Source: Brevundimonas naejangsanensis (lineage in GTDB: Bacteria > Pseudomonadota > Alphaproteobacteria > Caulobacterales > Caulobacteraceae). From it: 64,000 nucleotides of DNA. Each line of letters begins with the position of its first letter. Positions within the stretch are counted from its first letter, which is position 1. The notes under the pieces are model-generated. The model saw nothing but the letters and a program-made list of their open reading frames with translations. It was not told where the DNA came from and made no database searches. Positions 22,759-30,961 of this stretch are shown here, piece after piece. The position numbers were made by a program, and so were the translations under genes. The stretch is from contig NZ_CP032707.1 in NCBI RefSeq assembly GCF_003627995.1, positions 2,904,501 through 2,968,500 of the forward strand, written 5' to 3'.

Positions 22759-24900
22759 TCAGTTCGCCAGCAGGGCCAGGGCCACGCGCGGCGCGTCGCT
22801 GACCTCGAACGCCTCCATCCGCCAGCCCGCCGCCTCGGCCAGGGCGCGCACGGTCGCCTCATCGAACTTGCGCGAGTTTTCGGTATGGATGGTCTCGCCC
22901 TGGGCCAGGCGGAAGGCCAGCTTGTCCACCCGCACCGTCATCGACCTGAGGGCCTGCAGGTGCATCTCGATCCGGCGCTCGGCCGCGTTCCAGACCGCCC
23001 GGTGCGCGAACGCCTCCAGGTCGAAGTCGGCGCCCAGTTCGCGATTGGCCCGCTCCAGCACATTGCGGTTGAACGCCGCCGTCACGCCCTGGGCGTCGTC
23101 ATAGGCGGCGTGCAGCGTCGCCTCCTCCTTGATCAGGTCGACGCCGAGGATGAACAGGGCGTCCGGCCCCAGCATCTCCCGCGCCGCGCCGAGTAGCGCC
23201 TGGGCCGCCGCAGGCGACAGATTGCCGATGGTCGAGCCGGGGAAGAAGCCGATCCGACGCCCCTGCCCCGCCTCCGGCGGCAAGTCGCCCAGATGCTCGA
23301 AATCGCCGACCATGGGCAGGATCTTCAGGTGCGGATAGGCCCGGCGCAGGCGCGCCGAGGCCTCCTCCAGGGCCGACGGGCTGATGTCGATGGGCACATA
23401 GGCGGCCAGGTCCGGGGCCGCGTCCAGCACGATGCGCGTCTTCTCGCTGGCGCCCGAACCCAACTCGACCAGGACAGCGCCCGGCCTGAACCGGGCGGCC
23501 CAGAGCGGGGCGACGCGCCTCAGCAGGGCCGCCTCCTGCCGCGTCGGATAGTATTCCGGCAGCCGGGTGATGGCCTCGAACAACTGGGACCCGCGCGCGT
23601 CATAGAACCATTTGGGCGACAGGCTCTTGGGCCGCGCGGCCAGGCCCGCGATCAGGTCGCGCCGAAAGGCCTCATGCTCGTCCTCGACGGCGCCGTCTGT
23701 GCGGTCCGACGCGAGCCTCACCCCGGCGAAGGCCCATCGCTGGTGAGGGTAGAAGAAGTTGCGATAGGTCGGCCGGGCGTGCCCTTCCGGCGTGGCGAAG
23801 GCCCCGCCGCGCATCACCATCTGATTGGCCATGAACTTGCCGTTGTATTCGGCCGCCGTGCCCTCGGTCGGGCGAAAGCCGGGGTAAGGCCCATAGGCGC
23901 TGGCCGTCCATTGCCAGACCTCGCCGTCGAGATTGGAGAAGGCGTCAGGGCGGCTCCGGGCCGCGCGTTCCCATTCCGCCTCGGTCGGCAGTCGCCGGCC
24001 CGACCACCGGGCGAAGGCCTCCGCCTCATAGAAGCTGACGTGCCGCACCGGCGCGGCGGGATCGACCGGCCGCCGCCCCGCCAGCGTCATGGCCGTCCAG
24101 CCCCCCTCCTCCTCGCGCCAGTAAAGAGGCGCGGTCCAGCCCCGCGCCTTGACCACGGCCCAGCCGTCGCTCAGCCAAAGCTCCGGCCGCCGGTAGCCGC
24201 CGTCTCGGATAAAGGCCATCCAGTCGCCGTTTGTCACAAGGTCGGCGGCCAGGGCGAAGGGCTCCAGCCAGACCCGGTGCGCGGGCCGTTCATTGTCGAA
24301 GGCGAAGCCCTCGTCCGGCGCCCCGATCTCGACCAGACCGCCCTCGAAGGCCTGCCAGCCGCCGCGCCCCGCTTCCGGCCCCGTCGTCCGGGGTTCGGCC
24401 GCATAGGTCGCGGGTTCCAGCGGCGAGCATGACATCAGGTGCAGGATATCCATCAGGAACAGTTCCTGATGCTGCTGCTCGTGATTGAGGCCCAGTTCGA
24501 ACAGGTAGCGGCGAGCCCCCTCCAGGGGCTCGACCAGGCGCGCCTCCATCCGACGGTCGATCTCGGCGCGGTAGGCCATGACCTCGGCCGCCGAGGGACG
24601 CGTCATCAGGCCCCGTTCGGCCCGGTCGATCCGTTCGCCCAAGCCTTCATAGTAGGAGTTGAAGATGGCCCTGAACGACGGGTCGACCGGCTCATAGCCA
24701 GGCCGATCGAGCAGCATGACCTCGAAGAACCAGCTCACATGGCCCAGGTGCCATTTCCCGGGGCTGGCCTCGGCCATCGACTGGGCCTGAAGGTCCTCTG
24801 GAGACAAGCTTTCGGCCAGAATGGGCAGCCGGGCGCGCACCTGGCGATAGCGCTCCAGATCGGCTCCTGCAGCCAACGGCAGGGACAGCGTTTTCGTCAT
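22759..24900 (-). CDS. EgtB-EgtD fusion: ergothioneine sulfoxide synthase and histidine methyltransferase
   Basis: One 713-residue frame joins both core enzymes of ergothioneine synthesis. Residues 1 to about 385 are EgtB: a DinB-like helical domain with iron-ligand histidines at KWHLGH (51/54) and LNHEQQHQE (139/143), then the FGE-sulfatase fold (RRLPTEAEWERAAR, WQWTASAYGPYPGF, NFFYPHQRWAFAGVRLA). From about residue 395 follows EgtD, the SAM-dependent histidine trimethylase: SPKWFYDARGSQLFE, LPEYYPTRQE, VELGSGASEKTR, YVPIDIS, FFPGSTIGNLSP. The linker is under 20 residues and has no in-frame ATG or GTG of its own. Fungal Egt1 has the reverse order (EgtD first). ATG 24900 is the first Met before family sequence. 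Divergent from an ECF sigma gene inside the stress island. Confidence 0.9.
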   Translation of the reverse strand: MTKTLSLPLAAGADLERYRQVRARLPILAESLSPEDLQAQSMAEASPGKWHLGHVSWFFEVMLLDRPGYEPVDPSFRAIFNSYYEGLGERIDRAERGLMTRPSAAEVMAYRAEIDRRMEARLVEPLEGARRYLFELGLNHEQQHQELFLMDILHLMSCSPLEPATYAAEPRTTGPEAGRGGWQAFEGGLVEIGAPDEGFAFDNERPAHRVWLEPFALAADLVTNGDWMAFIRDGGYRRPELWLSDGWAVVKARGWTAPLYWREEEGGWTAMTLAGRRPVDPAAPVRHVSFYEAEAFARWSGRRLPTEAEWERAARSRPDAFSNLDGEVWQWTASAYGPYPGFRPTEGTAAEYNGKFMANQMVMRGGAFATPEGHARPTYRNFFYPHQRWAFAGVRLASDRTDGAVEDEHEAFRRDLIAGLAARPKSLSPKWFYDARGSQLFEAITRLPEYYPTRQEAALLRRVAPLWAARFRPGAVLVELGSGASEKTRIVLDAAPDLAAYVPIDISPSALEEASARLRRAYPHLKILPMVGDFEHLGDLPPEAGQGRRIGFFPGSTIGNLSPAAAQALLGAAREMLGPDALFILGVDLIKEEATLHAAYDDAQGVTAAFNRNVLERANRELGADFDLEAFAHRAVWNAAERRIEMHLQALRSMTVRVDKLAFRLAQGETIHTENSRKFDEATVRALAEAAGWRMEAFEVSDAPRVALALLAN

Positions 24901-24961
24901 GATCCCCGCTCCCCCTGGTGATTGTCGGTCGGTCGCCACCCTTCTCAAATGCGGCCTGCGT

Positions 24962-24979
24962 CGAGGCGGTTCCGCCTCG
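24962..24979. promoter_or_regulatory. Perfect dyad in the egt-sigma intergenic region
   Basis: CGAGGCGG-TT-CCGCCTCG, exact 8-bp arms, lies between the two divergent genes and 8 bp upstream of the EcfG-type -35 element. It may be a regulator site or a small hairpin; no binding protein is known. Confidence 0.35.
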
Positions 24980-24987
24980 GTCGGGTC

Positions 24988-25012
24988 GGAACGGTCATCG
25001 CCAGGCGGCGTT
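24988..25012 (+). promoter_or_regulatory. EcfG-type promoter of the ECF sigma gene
   Basis: GGAAC at 24988, 17 bp, GTT at 25010, 55 bp before the sigma factor ATG. It suggests positive autoregulation or control by a paralogous EcfG. Confidence 0.7.
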
Positions 25013-25066
25013 CTGCTTTCAACAGGCCGCGGCCGTAAATGGCGCGCGTTTCCGGAATCCCGCAGC

Positions 25067-25678
25067 ATGCCCCACCCCCGCATGCCCGAGGGGCCGCATG
25101 CCATCGAGCCCCCGTCGCACTCGCCCGATCCGACCGGATCGCCCGACCTTGCCGTTCCGGGCAACTGGCGCGGCATGCTGGCGCAGCAGATTCCGGCCCT
25201 GCGCGCCTTCGCCTTCTCCCTGGCCCGCAATCGGGCCGACGCCGACGACCTGGTGCAGGAGACCCTGGTCAAGGCCTGGGCCCACCGCACGCGGTTCGAG
25301 GCCGGCACCAATCTGCGCGCCTGGCTTTTCACCATACTGAGGAACAGCTGGTACACCGGCGCGGCGAAGCGGCGGCGCGAAGTGGCCGATGAAGAAGGCC
25401 GCCACGCTGCCGGCCTGACGGCCGAGGCCAGCCAGGAATGGACCGCCGAACTGACAGCCCTGCAGGGCGCGCTGAACACCCTGCCCCCCGAGCATCGGGA
25501 AGCCATCATCATGGTCGGGGCGGCGGGCCTCTCCTATCAGGAAGCCGCCGACATCGCCGGCTGCGCCGTGGGCACGATCAAGAGCCGGGTCAATCGCGCG
25601 CGCCGCCGACTGGCCCTGCTGCTGGCCCATGAAATCCCCTTGGAGGCCAAGGAAAATAAAGAGGACGACGACAGCTAG
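25067..25678 (+). CDS. ECF sigma factor, EcfG/SigT-like
   Basis: 203 residues with a Pro-rich N-terminal tail (about 1-35), sigma region 2 (RAFAFSLARNRADADDLVQE, NLRAWLFTILRN) and region 4 (LPPEHREAIIMVG, GCAVGTIKSRVNRARRRL). The wording resembles the ECF15 (EcfG) group that drives the alphaproteobacterial general stress response, and EcfG-type promoters lie before it and three nearby genes. No nepR or phyR is adjacent, so it may be a secondary paralog. ATG 25067 is chosen because the promoter at 24988-25012 excludes starts further upstream; ATG 25082 is an alternative. Confidence 0.8.
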   Translation: MPHPRMPEGPHAIEPPSHSPDPTGSPDLAVPGNWRGMLAQQIPALRAFAFSLARNRADADDLVQETLVKAWAHRTRFEAGTNLRAWLFTILRNSWYTGAAKRRREVADEEGRHAAGLTAEASQEWTAELTALQGALNTLPPEHREAIIMVGAAGLSYQEAADIAGCAVGTIKSRVNRARRRLALLLAHEIPLEAKENKEDDDS

Positions 25679-25684
25679 GCGGAA

Positions 25685-25709
25685 GGAACATAGGGGCCGG
25701 GGGACGGTT
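25685..25709 (+). promoter_or_regulatory. EcfG-type promoter of the His-rich mini-protein
   Basis: GGAAC at 25685, 17 bp, GTT at 25707. It starts 6 bp after the sigma factor stop and 29 bp before the next ATG. Confidence 0.7.
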
Positions 25710-25737
25710 GAATTCTCCAGTACCAGGAGAGTCCGCC

Positions 25738-25947
25738 ATGATGACTCCGCAACGTCCCCCCGCCTCAAACCCCCGCACTGACGAGTCTCGCTCCCATCGC
25801 GGTTTCATGGACTGGCTGTTCGGCCGCAAGCCGACGCCGCCGCACAGATCCAGCTCCAACGATTACATCGGCGACACCGTTGATGGTGATTTCAGTTCGC
25901 CATCGGCCCACCATCACCACAACCATCACCGGGGAAAGCAGAACTGA
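25738..25947 (+). CDS. Small protein with His-rich C-terminus
   Basis: 69 residues from ATG 25738, with an upstream ribosome site (AGGAGAG). No signal peptide. A short amphipathic stretch (FMDWLFGRK) near residue 24 is followed by a polar linker and the tail HHHHNHHRGK, a likely metal-binding cluster. It has its own EcfG-type promoter and follows the ECF sigma gene. I do not recognise the family; a role in metal buffering or protection under stress is only a guess. Confidence 0.6.
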   Translation: MMTPQRPPASNPRTDESRSHRGFMDWLFGRKPTPPHRSSSNDYIGDTVDGDFSSPSAHHHHNHHRGKQN

Positions 25948-25978
25948 ACCGCGCCCGGCGGTCGATCGATCGGCCGCC

Positions 25979-27184
25979 CTAGACGCCGCGTCTGGCGGCG
26001 TATTCCAGGCGCGCGATCGTGCGGTTGTGCACCTCGTCCGGACCGTCGGCGATCCGCAGGGTCCGAACTCCGGCGTAGAGCTCCGCCAGAGGCGTGTCCC
26101 CTGACACGCCGGCGCCCCCGAACGCCTGGATGGCGTCGTCGATCACCTTCAGCGCCATGCGCGGCGCCGCCACCTTGATCTGGGCGATCTCGGACTTGGC
26201 TCCCTTGGCCCCGACCTCGTCCATCATCCAGGCGGCCTTGAGCACCAGCAGGCGGCACATCTCGATGTTCGTGCGCGCCTCGGCGACCCGCTGCTCCCAC
26301 ACCGAATGCTCGGCGATGGCCTTGCGGAAGGCCGTGCGGCTCAACAGGCGGTCGACCATCAGCTCCAGCGCCCGCTCGGCCGCGCCGATGGTGCGCATGC
26401 AGTGGTGGATGCGGCCCGGCCCCAGCCGCCCCTGGGCGATCTCGAAGCCCCGCCCCTCGCCCGCGATCAGGTTCGAGGCCGGCACGCGCACGTTGTCGAG
26501 CACCACCTCGGCGTGGCCGATGGGCGCCTCGTCATAGCCGAAGACCGACAACATCCGCTCGACGCGGAAGCCCGGCGCGTCGACCGGGACGATGATCTGG
26601 CTCTGCTGCTGATGGATCGCGGCGTCCGGGTCGGTCTTGCCCATGACGATGGTCATGGCGACGTTCGGATGCGCCATGTTGGTCGACCACCATTTGCGGC
26701 CGTTGATGACGTAGTGGTCGCCGTCCCACTCGATCCGCGTCTCGATGTTGGTGGCGTCGGACGAGGCCACGGCCGGTTCGGTCATCAGGAAGGCCGAGCG
26801 GATCTCGCCCGCCATCAGCGGCTTGAGCCAGCGCTCCTGCTGCGCGGCGTCGCCGTACATGTGCAGGACTTCCATATTGCCGGTGTCCGGGGCGTTGCAG
26901 TTGAACACCTCGGCCGACCACAGCGCCCGCCCCATCAGTTCGGCCAGGGGGGCGTATTCCAGATTGGTCAGCCCCGCCCCGTCCCGGCCTGGCAGGAACA
27001 GGTTCCACAGCCCCTCGGCCCGGGCCCTGGCCTTCAGCTCCTCCATGACCGGCGGCTGGGTGCGGGGATCGGCGCGCACCTGCGCCCGATACTCGACCTC
27101 GCGCGGCAGGACCGCCTCGTCCATGAAGCGGCGCACCCGCTCGCGCCATTCGTGGCCCCGATCGCTCAGCCGAAAATCCATCAC
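25979..27184 (-). CDS. Acyl-CoA dehydrogenase family protein (ACAD10/11-like)
   Basis: 401 residues, FAD-dependent. It has the N-terminal helical domain, the [17 protein letters not shown] flavin/substrate motif, the [16 protein letters not shown] middle domain, and the C-terminal part ending [18 protein letters not shown]. This wording is close to the ACAD11-type enzymes that act on long or 4-hydroxy acyl-CoAs; the substrate here is unknown. ATG 27184 or 27181. It lies just downstream of the SCP2 gene, with a terminator-like hairpin between them. Confidence 0.85.
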   Translation of the reverse strand: MMDFRLSDRGHEWRERVRRFMDEAVLPREVEYRAQVRADPRTQPPVMEELKARARAEGLWNLFLPGRDGAGLTNLEYAPLAELMGRALWSAEVFNCNAPDTGNMEVLHMYGDAAQQERWLKPLMAGEIRSAFLMTEPAVASSDATNIETRIEWDGDHYVINGRKWWSTNMAHPNVAMTIVMGKTDPDAAIHQQQSQIIVPVDAPGFRVERMLSVFGYDEAPIGHAEVVLDNVRVPASNLIAGEGRGFEIAQGRLGPGRIHHCMRTIGAAERALELMVDRLLSRTAFRKAIAEHSVWEQRVAEARTNIEMCRLLVLKAAWMMDEVGAKGAKSEIAQIKVAAPRMALKVIDDAIQAFGGAGVSGDTPLAELYAGVRTLRIADGPDEVHNRTIARLEYAARRGV

Positions 27185-27198
27185 GCCTCTCCCACATG

Positions 27199-27230
27199 AA
27201 AACGGCGCGGCCCCGTCGGAGCCGCGCCGT
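27199..27230 (-). terminator. Terminator between SCP2 and acyl-CoA dehydrogenase genes
   Basis: ACGGCGCGGC / GCCGCGCCGT perfect stem with a TTTT run on the minus strand, ending only about 15 bp before the dehydrogenase start. Read-through would be needed for co-transcription. Confidence 0.75.
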
Positions 27231-27254
27231 CGAACATCAAGCCTCAGCCCGCCA

Positions 27255-27560
27255 TCAGCCCTTGAGCAGCGGCGCCAGCTTCTGGGCGATCATCATGTCG
27301 CCCGCGATCTTCAGCTTGCCCTGCATGAAGGCCATCATCGGATCCAGGCGGCCCTCGGCCAGGGCGACGAAGTCGTCCCACTTGATCGAGACGGTGGCGT
27401 CGGCCGGCTTGTCGTCGTTGGTGACGCTGTTCGGCGCCGAGGCGCCGTCGATGAAGATCTTGCCGTCGTCGCCGAAGTCCAGCTTCACGGTCTTGCCCAG
27501 ACCCGAGTTTTCGCCGACGGCGGCGCGGATCTTGTCGGTGGCGAGGGCCAGATCGGCCAT
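27255..27560 (-). CDS. SCP2 sterol-binding domain protein
   Basis: 101 residues, a single SCP2 fold with [43 protein letters not shown]. Bacterial members bind lipids or acyl-CoAs and often sit by fatty-acid oxidation genes, as here next to an acyl-CoA dehydrogenase. The actual ligand is unknown. Confidence 0.88.
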   Translation of the reverse strand: MADLALATDKIRAAVGENSGLGKTVKLDFGDDGKIFIDGASAPNSVTNDDKPADATVSIKWDDFVALAEGRLDPMMAFMQGKLKIAGDMMIAQKLAPLLKG

Positions 27561-27717
27561 ATGCGTCTCTCCGTTGAGAAGGTTGAGCCACAGGCCTAAC
27601 CCGCCCGCCCGACGGCGCCAAGATCACCCTAGGGAAGCCCGCCAGCACGGCATCCCCATGCGACGCCCCAGCATCCTGAAGGCGGGGCGCGATGAACTGT
27701 GAAATCAGTGGGGTTTC

Positions 27718-27809
27718 TGGCGGAGACGGAGGGATTCGAACCCTCGGTACCCCTTACAGGGTACGACGATTTAGCAAACCGTTGCCTTCAGCCACTCGGC
27801 CACGTCTCC
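27718..27809 (-). tRNA. tRNA-Ser (anticodon GCT)
   Basis: Class II tRNA with a long variable arm on the minus strand. Acceptor GGAGACG/CGTCTCC, anticodon loop TTGCTAA, discriminator G and encoded CCA. Confidence 0.95.
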
Positions 27810-27956
27810 GGCAGGCCGCGTGGATAGCGAGTCGCGCGACGCTTCGCAATGCGGAACTGCACGCCTTCGTGTTAACAGGACTTAGACGGGCTTGTGCGAT
27901 GGAAATTGTCTGCATTTTCGCGCCCCTTCATCGCGCCAGAGGAGTTCGCCGCCGCC

Positions 27957-29510
27957 ATGACGTCCGCTGACACCCTGCTTCCCACGGCGGGCGGCGCCGA
28001 TTCGGACCGCAGACGGGCGCGGCCGGGCGCGGCGACGGCCGCCGTGGGAGCCAAGGCACGGCGGATGCGGCGCGGACCCTTCCGGCCGGAGGTGTGGCTG
28101 AACACGCGCCAGCGCGCCGCGGCGCGACAGCGCGTCTATTATTTCCGCGGCCTCGACATCCTGGCCGCCGGCGCGGTCACCCTGGTCGCCGTCGACCAGG
28201 TCGCAGAGGGCGGACTGGCCGGAGCGCGGCTGCTGGAGGCGGCGCCGATTCTGGCGGGCGGCCTGATCGCCCTGGGCCTGATGCGGTCGCTGGGCCTCTA
28301 CAAGTTCGACCGCGACCGCGACCCGATCCGGCATCTGGCCTCGGTGGCCGCCGTAGTGGCGGCGGCTGGAGCGGCAGCCTGCGCCCTGGGCCTGATCCTG
28401 CTCGGCAAAGACGCGCCCCTGGCCAGCTATGGCCGCTGGACCGTGGCGACGCTGGGTCTGCTGACGGCGTTGCACAGCATGTGGCGGCTGCTGGTCGCCC
28501 GGTGGCGACGGCGGGGCGACCTGACGCCCAATATCGCCGTGGTGGGGGCGACCCGCCATGCCGAGCGGCTGATCCAGGAAGCGCTGGACCGGCGCGACCT
28601 CAACGTCCTGGGCGTGTTCGACGACCGCCTGGCGCGGACACCCGAGTCCATCGCCGGGGTCCCGGTCCTGGGCGAAGCCGCCGCCCTCCTGAACCATCGG
28701 CTGACCCCCTATCTCGACCGGATCGTCCTGGCCATCGATCCCAGAGCCGAGGCCCGGGTGCGCGACCTGACCGCCCGGCTGGGCGCCCTGCCGATTCCCC
28801 TGACCCTGCTGGTCGACCCCAAGGGCGCCGATCAGCGCAACGCCGCGCTTGAGAAGCTGGCGCGGACGCCCATGCCCATGCTGGGCGGCGTCATCGACCC
28901 GGAGCGGCGGGCCTTCAACAAGCGGCTTCAGGACATGGCCCTGTCCTCGGTCGCCCTGGTGCTGCTGGCGCCGCTGTTGCTGATGATCGGGCTGATGGTG
29001 CGGCTCGACAGCCCCGGCCCGGCCCTGTTCCGCCAGCGCCGCCACGGCTTCAACCAGGAAGAAATCGTGGTGTGGAAGTTCCGCACCATGCGCCATGACG
29101 CCGCCGACGCCAGCGCCAGCCGCCAGGTCACGGCCGACGACGACCGCGTCACCCGCATCGGCCGCATCCTGCGCGCGACCAGCCTCGACGAACTGCCCCA
29201 GCTGCTGAACGTGCTGCGCGGCGAGATGTCCCTGGTCGGGCCGCGCCCGCACGCCATCGGCATGAAGACCGGCGCGACGGAATCGGCGCGCCTGGTCGCC
29301 GACTACGCCCATCGGCATCGCATCAAGCCGGGCATGACCGGCTGGGCCGCCATCAAGGGCTCGCGCGGCCCCCTGCATACGGCCGCCGACGTGCGCCGCC
29401 GCGTCCAGCTGGACGTCGACTACATCGAGCGCCAGTCCTTCTGGCTCGACCTGTGGATCATCGCCGTGACCATTCCTGTCCTGCTGGGCGATCGGATGGC
29501 GATCCGCTGA
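27957..29510 (+). CDS. Polyprenyl glycosylphosphotransferase (HfsE/PssY-like)
   Basis: Starts repeat-unit synthesis by moving a sugar phosphate onto undecaprenyl phosphate in the inner membrane. 517 residues from ATG 27957; ATG 27894 is possible. Four or five N-terminal membrane helices, a CoA-binding-like domain (IAVVGATRHAERLIQEAL), one more helix near 330, then the catalytic bacterial sugar transferase domain with VWKFRTMRHDA, TRIGRILRATSLDELPQLLNV, GEMSLVGPRP and RHRIKPGMTGWA. First gene of the holdfast-like cluster; its stop overlaps the next start (TGATG). Confidence 0.9.
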   Translation: MTSADTLLPTAGGADSDRRRARPGAATAAVGAKARRMRRGPFRPEVWLNTRQRAAARQRVYYFRGLDILAAGAVTLVAVDQVAEGGLAGARLLEAAPILAGGLIALGLMRSLGLYKFDRDRDPIRHLASVAAVVAAAGAAACALGLILLGKDAPLASYGRWTVATLGLLTALHSMWRLLVARWRRRGDLTPNIAVVGATRHAERLIQEALDRRDLNVLGVFDDRLARTPESIAGVPVLGEAAALLNHRLTPYLDRIVLAIDPRAEARVRDLTARLGALPIPLTLLVDPKGADQRNAALEKLARTPMPMLGGVIDPERRAFNKRLQDMALSSVALVLLAPLLLMIGLMVRLDSPGPALFRQRRHGFNQEEIVVWKFRTMRHDAADASASRQVTADDDRVTRIGRILRATSLDELPQLLNVLRGEMSLVGPRPHAIGMKTGATESARLVADYAHRHRIKPGMTGWAAIKGSRGPLHTAADVRRRVQLDVDYIERQSFWLDLWIIAVTIPVLLGDRMAIR

Positions 29511-30961
29511 TGTTCTGGAGGGGGGTTTTCGGCTACCTGCCGGCCAATATCGTGCAGGGCGTGGTCGGCTTCCTGACCATCATCGTCTTCACCCGTCTGC
29601 TGTCGCCCGAGGATTTCGGACGCTACGCCCTGGCCTACGCCGTCATGACCCTGGCCCATGTGGCGACCTTCAGTTGGCTGGAGGCGGCCATGGCGCGCTT
29701 CTGGGCGGCCCAGGGCGACGCGGAGCAGATGGCCGGCCACTTCGCCAGCCTGTATCGCGCCGCCTTCGTCATGACCGCCGCCTTCCTGCCGCTGGTCGCC
29801 GTCGGCGTCTGGCTGTGGCCCATGCCCGAAGCCTTCCGCTTGCCGGTCGCCATCGCCCTTGCGGGAGTTCCGGTCCGCTCCCTGCTCAAGCTGGCGCAGG
29901 AGCGGTTCCGCGCGGCCGGCGAGGTGGCCCAGGCGGCGGCCATCGACATCTGGAGCGCCGCAGCGGGCCTGGCCATCGGCGTGGCCTTCGCCCTGGCGAG
30001 CCTGGGGGCCGAAGCGCCCCTGGCGGGCCTGCTGCTGGCGCCGCTGCTGGCCCTGCCCTTCGTCCTGCCCGGCGAACTGAGGGAGGCCCGACGCGGCCGG
30101 CTCGATCCGCGGCGGCTCAAGGACTACGCCGTCTACGGCTATCCGATCGCCATCGCCCTGGGACTGACGGTGATCCTGACCTCGACCGACCGTTTCCTGC
30201 TGGCCCTGTTCCTGAACGAGGCGGCGGTGGGCGCCTATCACGCGGCCTACAGCATCGCCAACCGGACCCTGGACGTGCTGTTCGTCTGGCTGGGCGCGGC
30301 GGGGGCGCCGGCCCTGGTCATGGCGCTGGAGCGCGGCGGGCGCGACAATCTGCAGGCGGCGGCGCGCGAACAGGCCTCGACCCTGATTCTGATCGGCCTG
30401 CCCGCTGCCGTGGGCGTAGCCCTGGTGGCCCGTCCCCTGGCCGAGTTCATGATCGGCGAGGAACTGCGCGTCGCCGCCGCCGCCGTCACGCCCTGGATCG
30501 CCGTGGGCGCCTTCCTGTCGGGCATGACCGCCTATTATTTCGGCCAGGCCTTCACCCTGGGCCGGCGCACCGGCTGGCTGCTGCTGGCCATGAGCATTCC
30601 GGCGCTCAGCAACGTCCTGCTGAACCTCCTGCTGATCCCGCGCTTCGGCCTGATGGGAGCCGCCTGGGCCACGGCGGCCAGCTTCGGCGTCGGCCTGACC
30701 GCGGCCATGGTCATCGGCCGCCGCATCCTGCCCCTGCCGATCCCGTGGAGCGCCCTGGCGCGCTGCAGCGTGGCCGCGGCCGTCATGGCGGGCGTGGTCC
30801 TGCTGCTGCCGCCCCTCGGAGGCTTCGCCGAACTGATGCTGGACGCCGGGGTCGGGGCGGCCGTCTATGGCGCCGCCGCCTTCGCTCTGAACGCCGCCGG
30901 GGTGCGCGATCTGACCCGCCGCCTGCGGAGCTTCCTGCGCGCCCGGAGGCAGGCCGCATGA
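29510..30961 (+). CDS. Lipid-linked oligosaccharide flippase (Wzx/HfsF-like)
   Basis: 483 residues with about 12-14 membrane helices and the polysaccharide-flippase start (VFGYLPANIVQGVVGFLTIIV, TRLLSPEDFGRYALA). Moves the lipid-linked repeat unit to the periplasmic face. ATG 29510 overlaps the stop of the transferase by one base, and its own stop overlaps the next gene by four (ATGA), so translation is coupled. In Caulobacter the corresponding pair is hfsE-hfsF. Confidence 0.88.
   Translation: MFWRGVFGYLPANIVQGVVGFLTIIVFTRLLSPEDFGRYALAYAVMTLAHVATFSWLEAAMARFWAAQGDAEQMAGHFASLYRAAFVMTAAFLPLVAVGVWLWPMPEAFRLPVAIALAGVPVRSLLKLAQERFRAAGEVAQAAAIDIWSAAAGLAIGVAFALASLGAEAPLAGLLLAPLLALPFVLPGELREARRGRLDPRRLKDYAVYGYPIAIALGLTVILTSTDRFLLALFLNEAAVGAYHAAYSIANRTLDVLFVWLGAAGAPALVMALERGGRDNLQAAAREQASTLILIGLPAAVGVALVARPLAEFMIGEELRVAAAAVTPWIAVGAFLSGMTAYYFGQAFTLGRRTGWLLLAMSIPALSNVLLNLLLIPRFGLMGAAWATAASFGVGLTAAMVIGRRILPLPIPWSALARCSVAAAVMAGVVLLLPPLGGFAELMLDAGVGAAVYGAAAFALNAAGVRDLTRRLRSFLRARRQAA

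Noticed and set aside
24901..24990. EcfG-type promoter for the EgtB-EgtD fusion gene
   Set aside because: A GGAAC exists on the minus strand, but no GTT follows at 16 or 17 bp. A TTGAGA-N17-ACAATC pair is a weak alternative, so I do not call an EcfG site there.
25979..27560. SCP2 and acyl-CoA dehydrogenase as a simple operon
   Set aside because: A perfect GC hairpin with a TTTT run lies between them, so unqualified co-transcription is not supported.
27871..27885. CtrA-like TTAA..TTAG before the HfsE-like gene
   Set aside because: The spacing is 6 bp instead of 7 and one half-site is imperfect.
29674..30957. Long upstream extension of the first GT2 gene
   Set aside because: The frame is open for 428 codons inside the flippase gene but has shadow composition. 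ATG 30958 with the ATGA overlap and the GT-A start is the real beginning.
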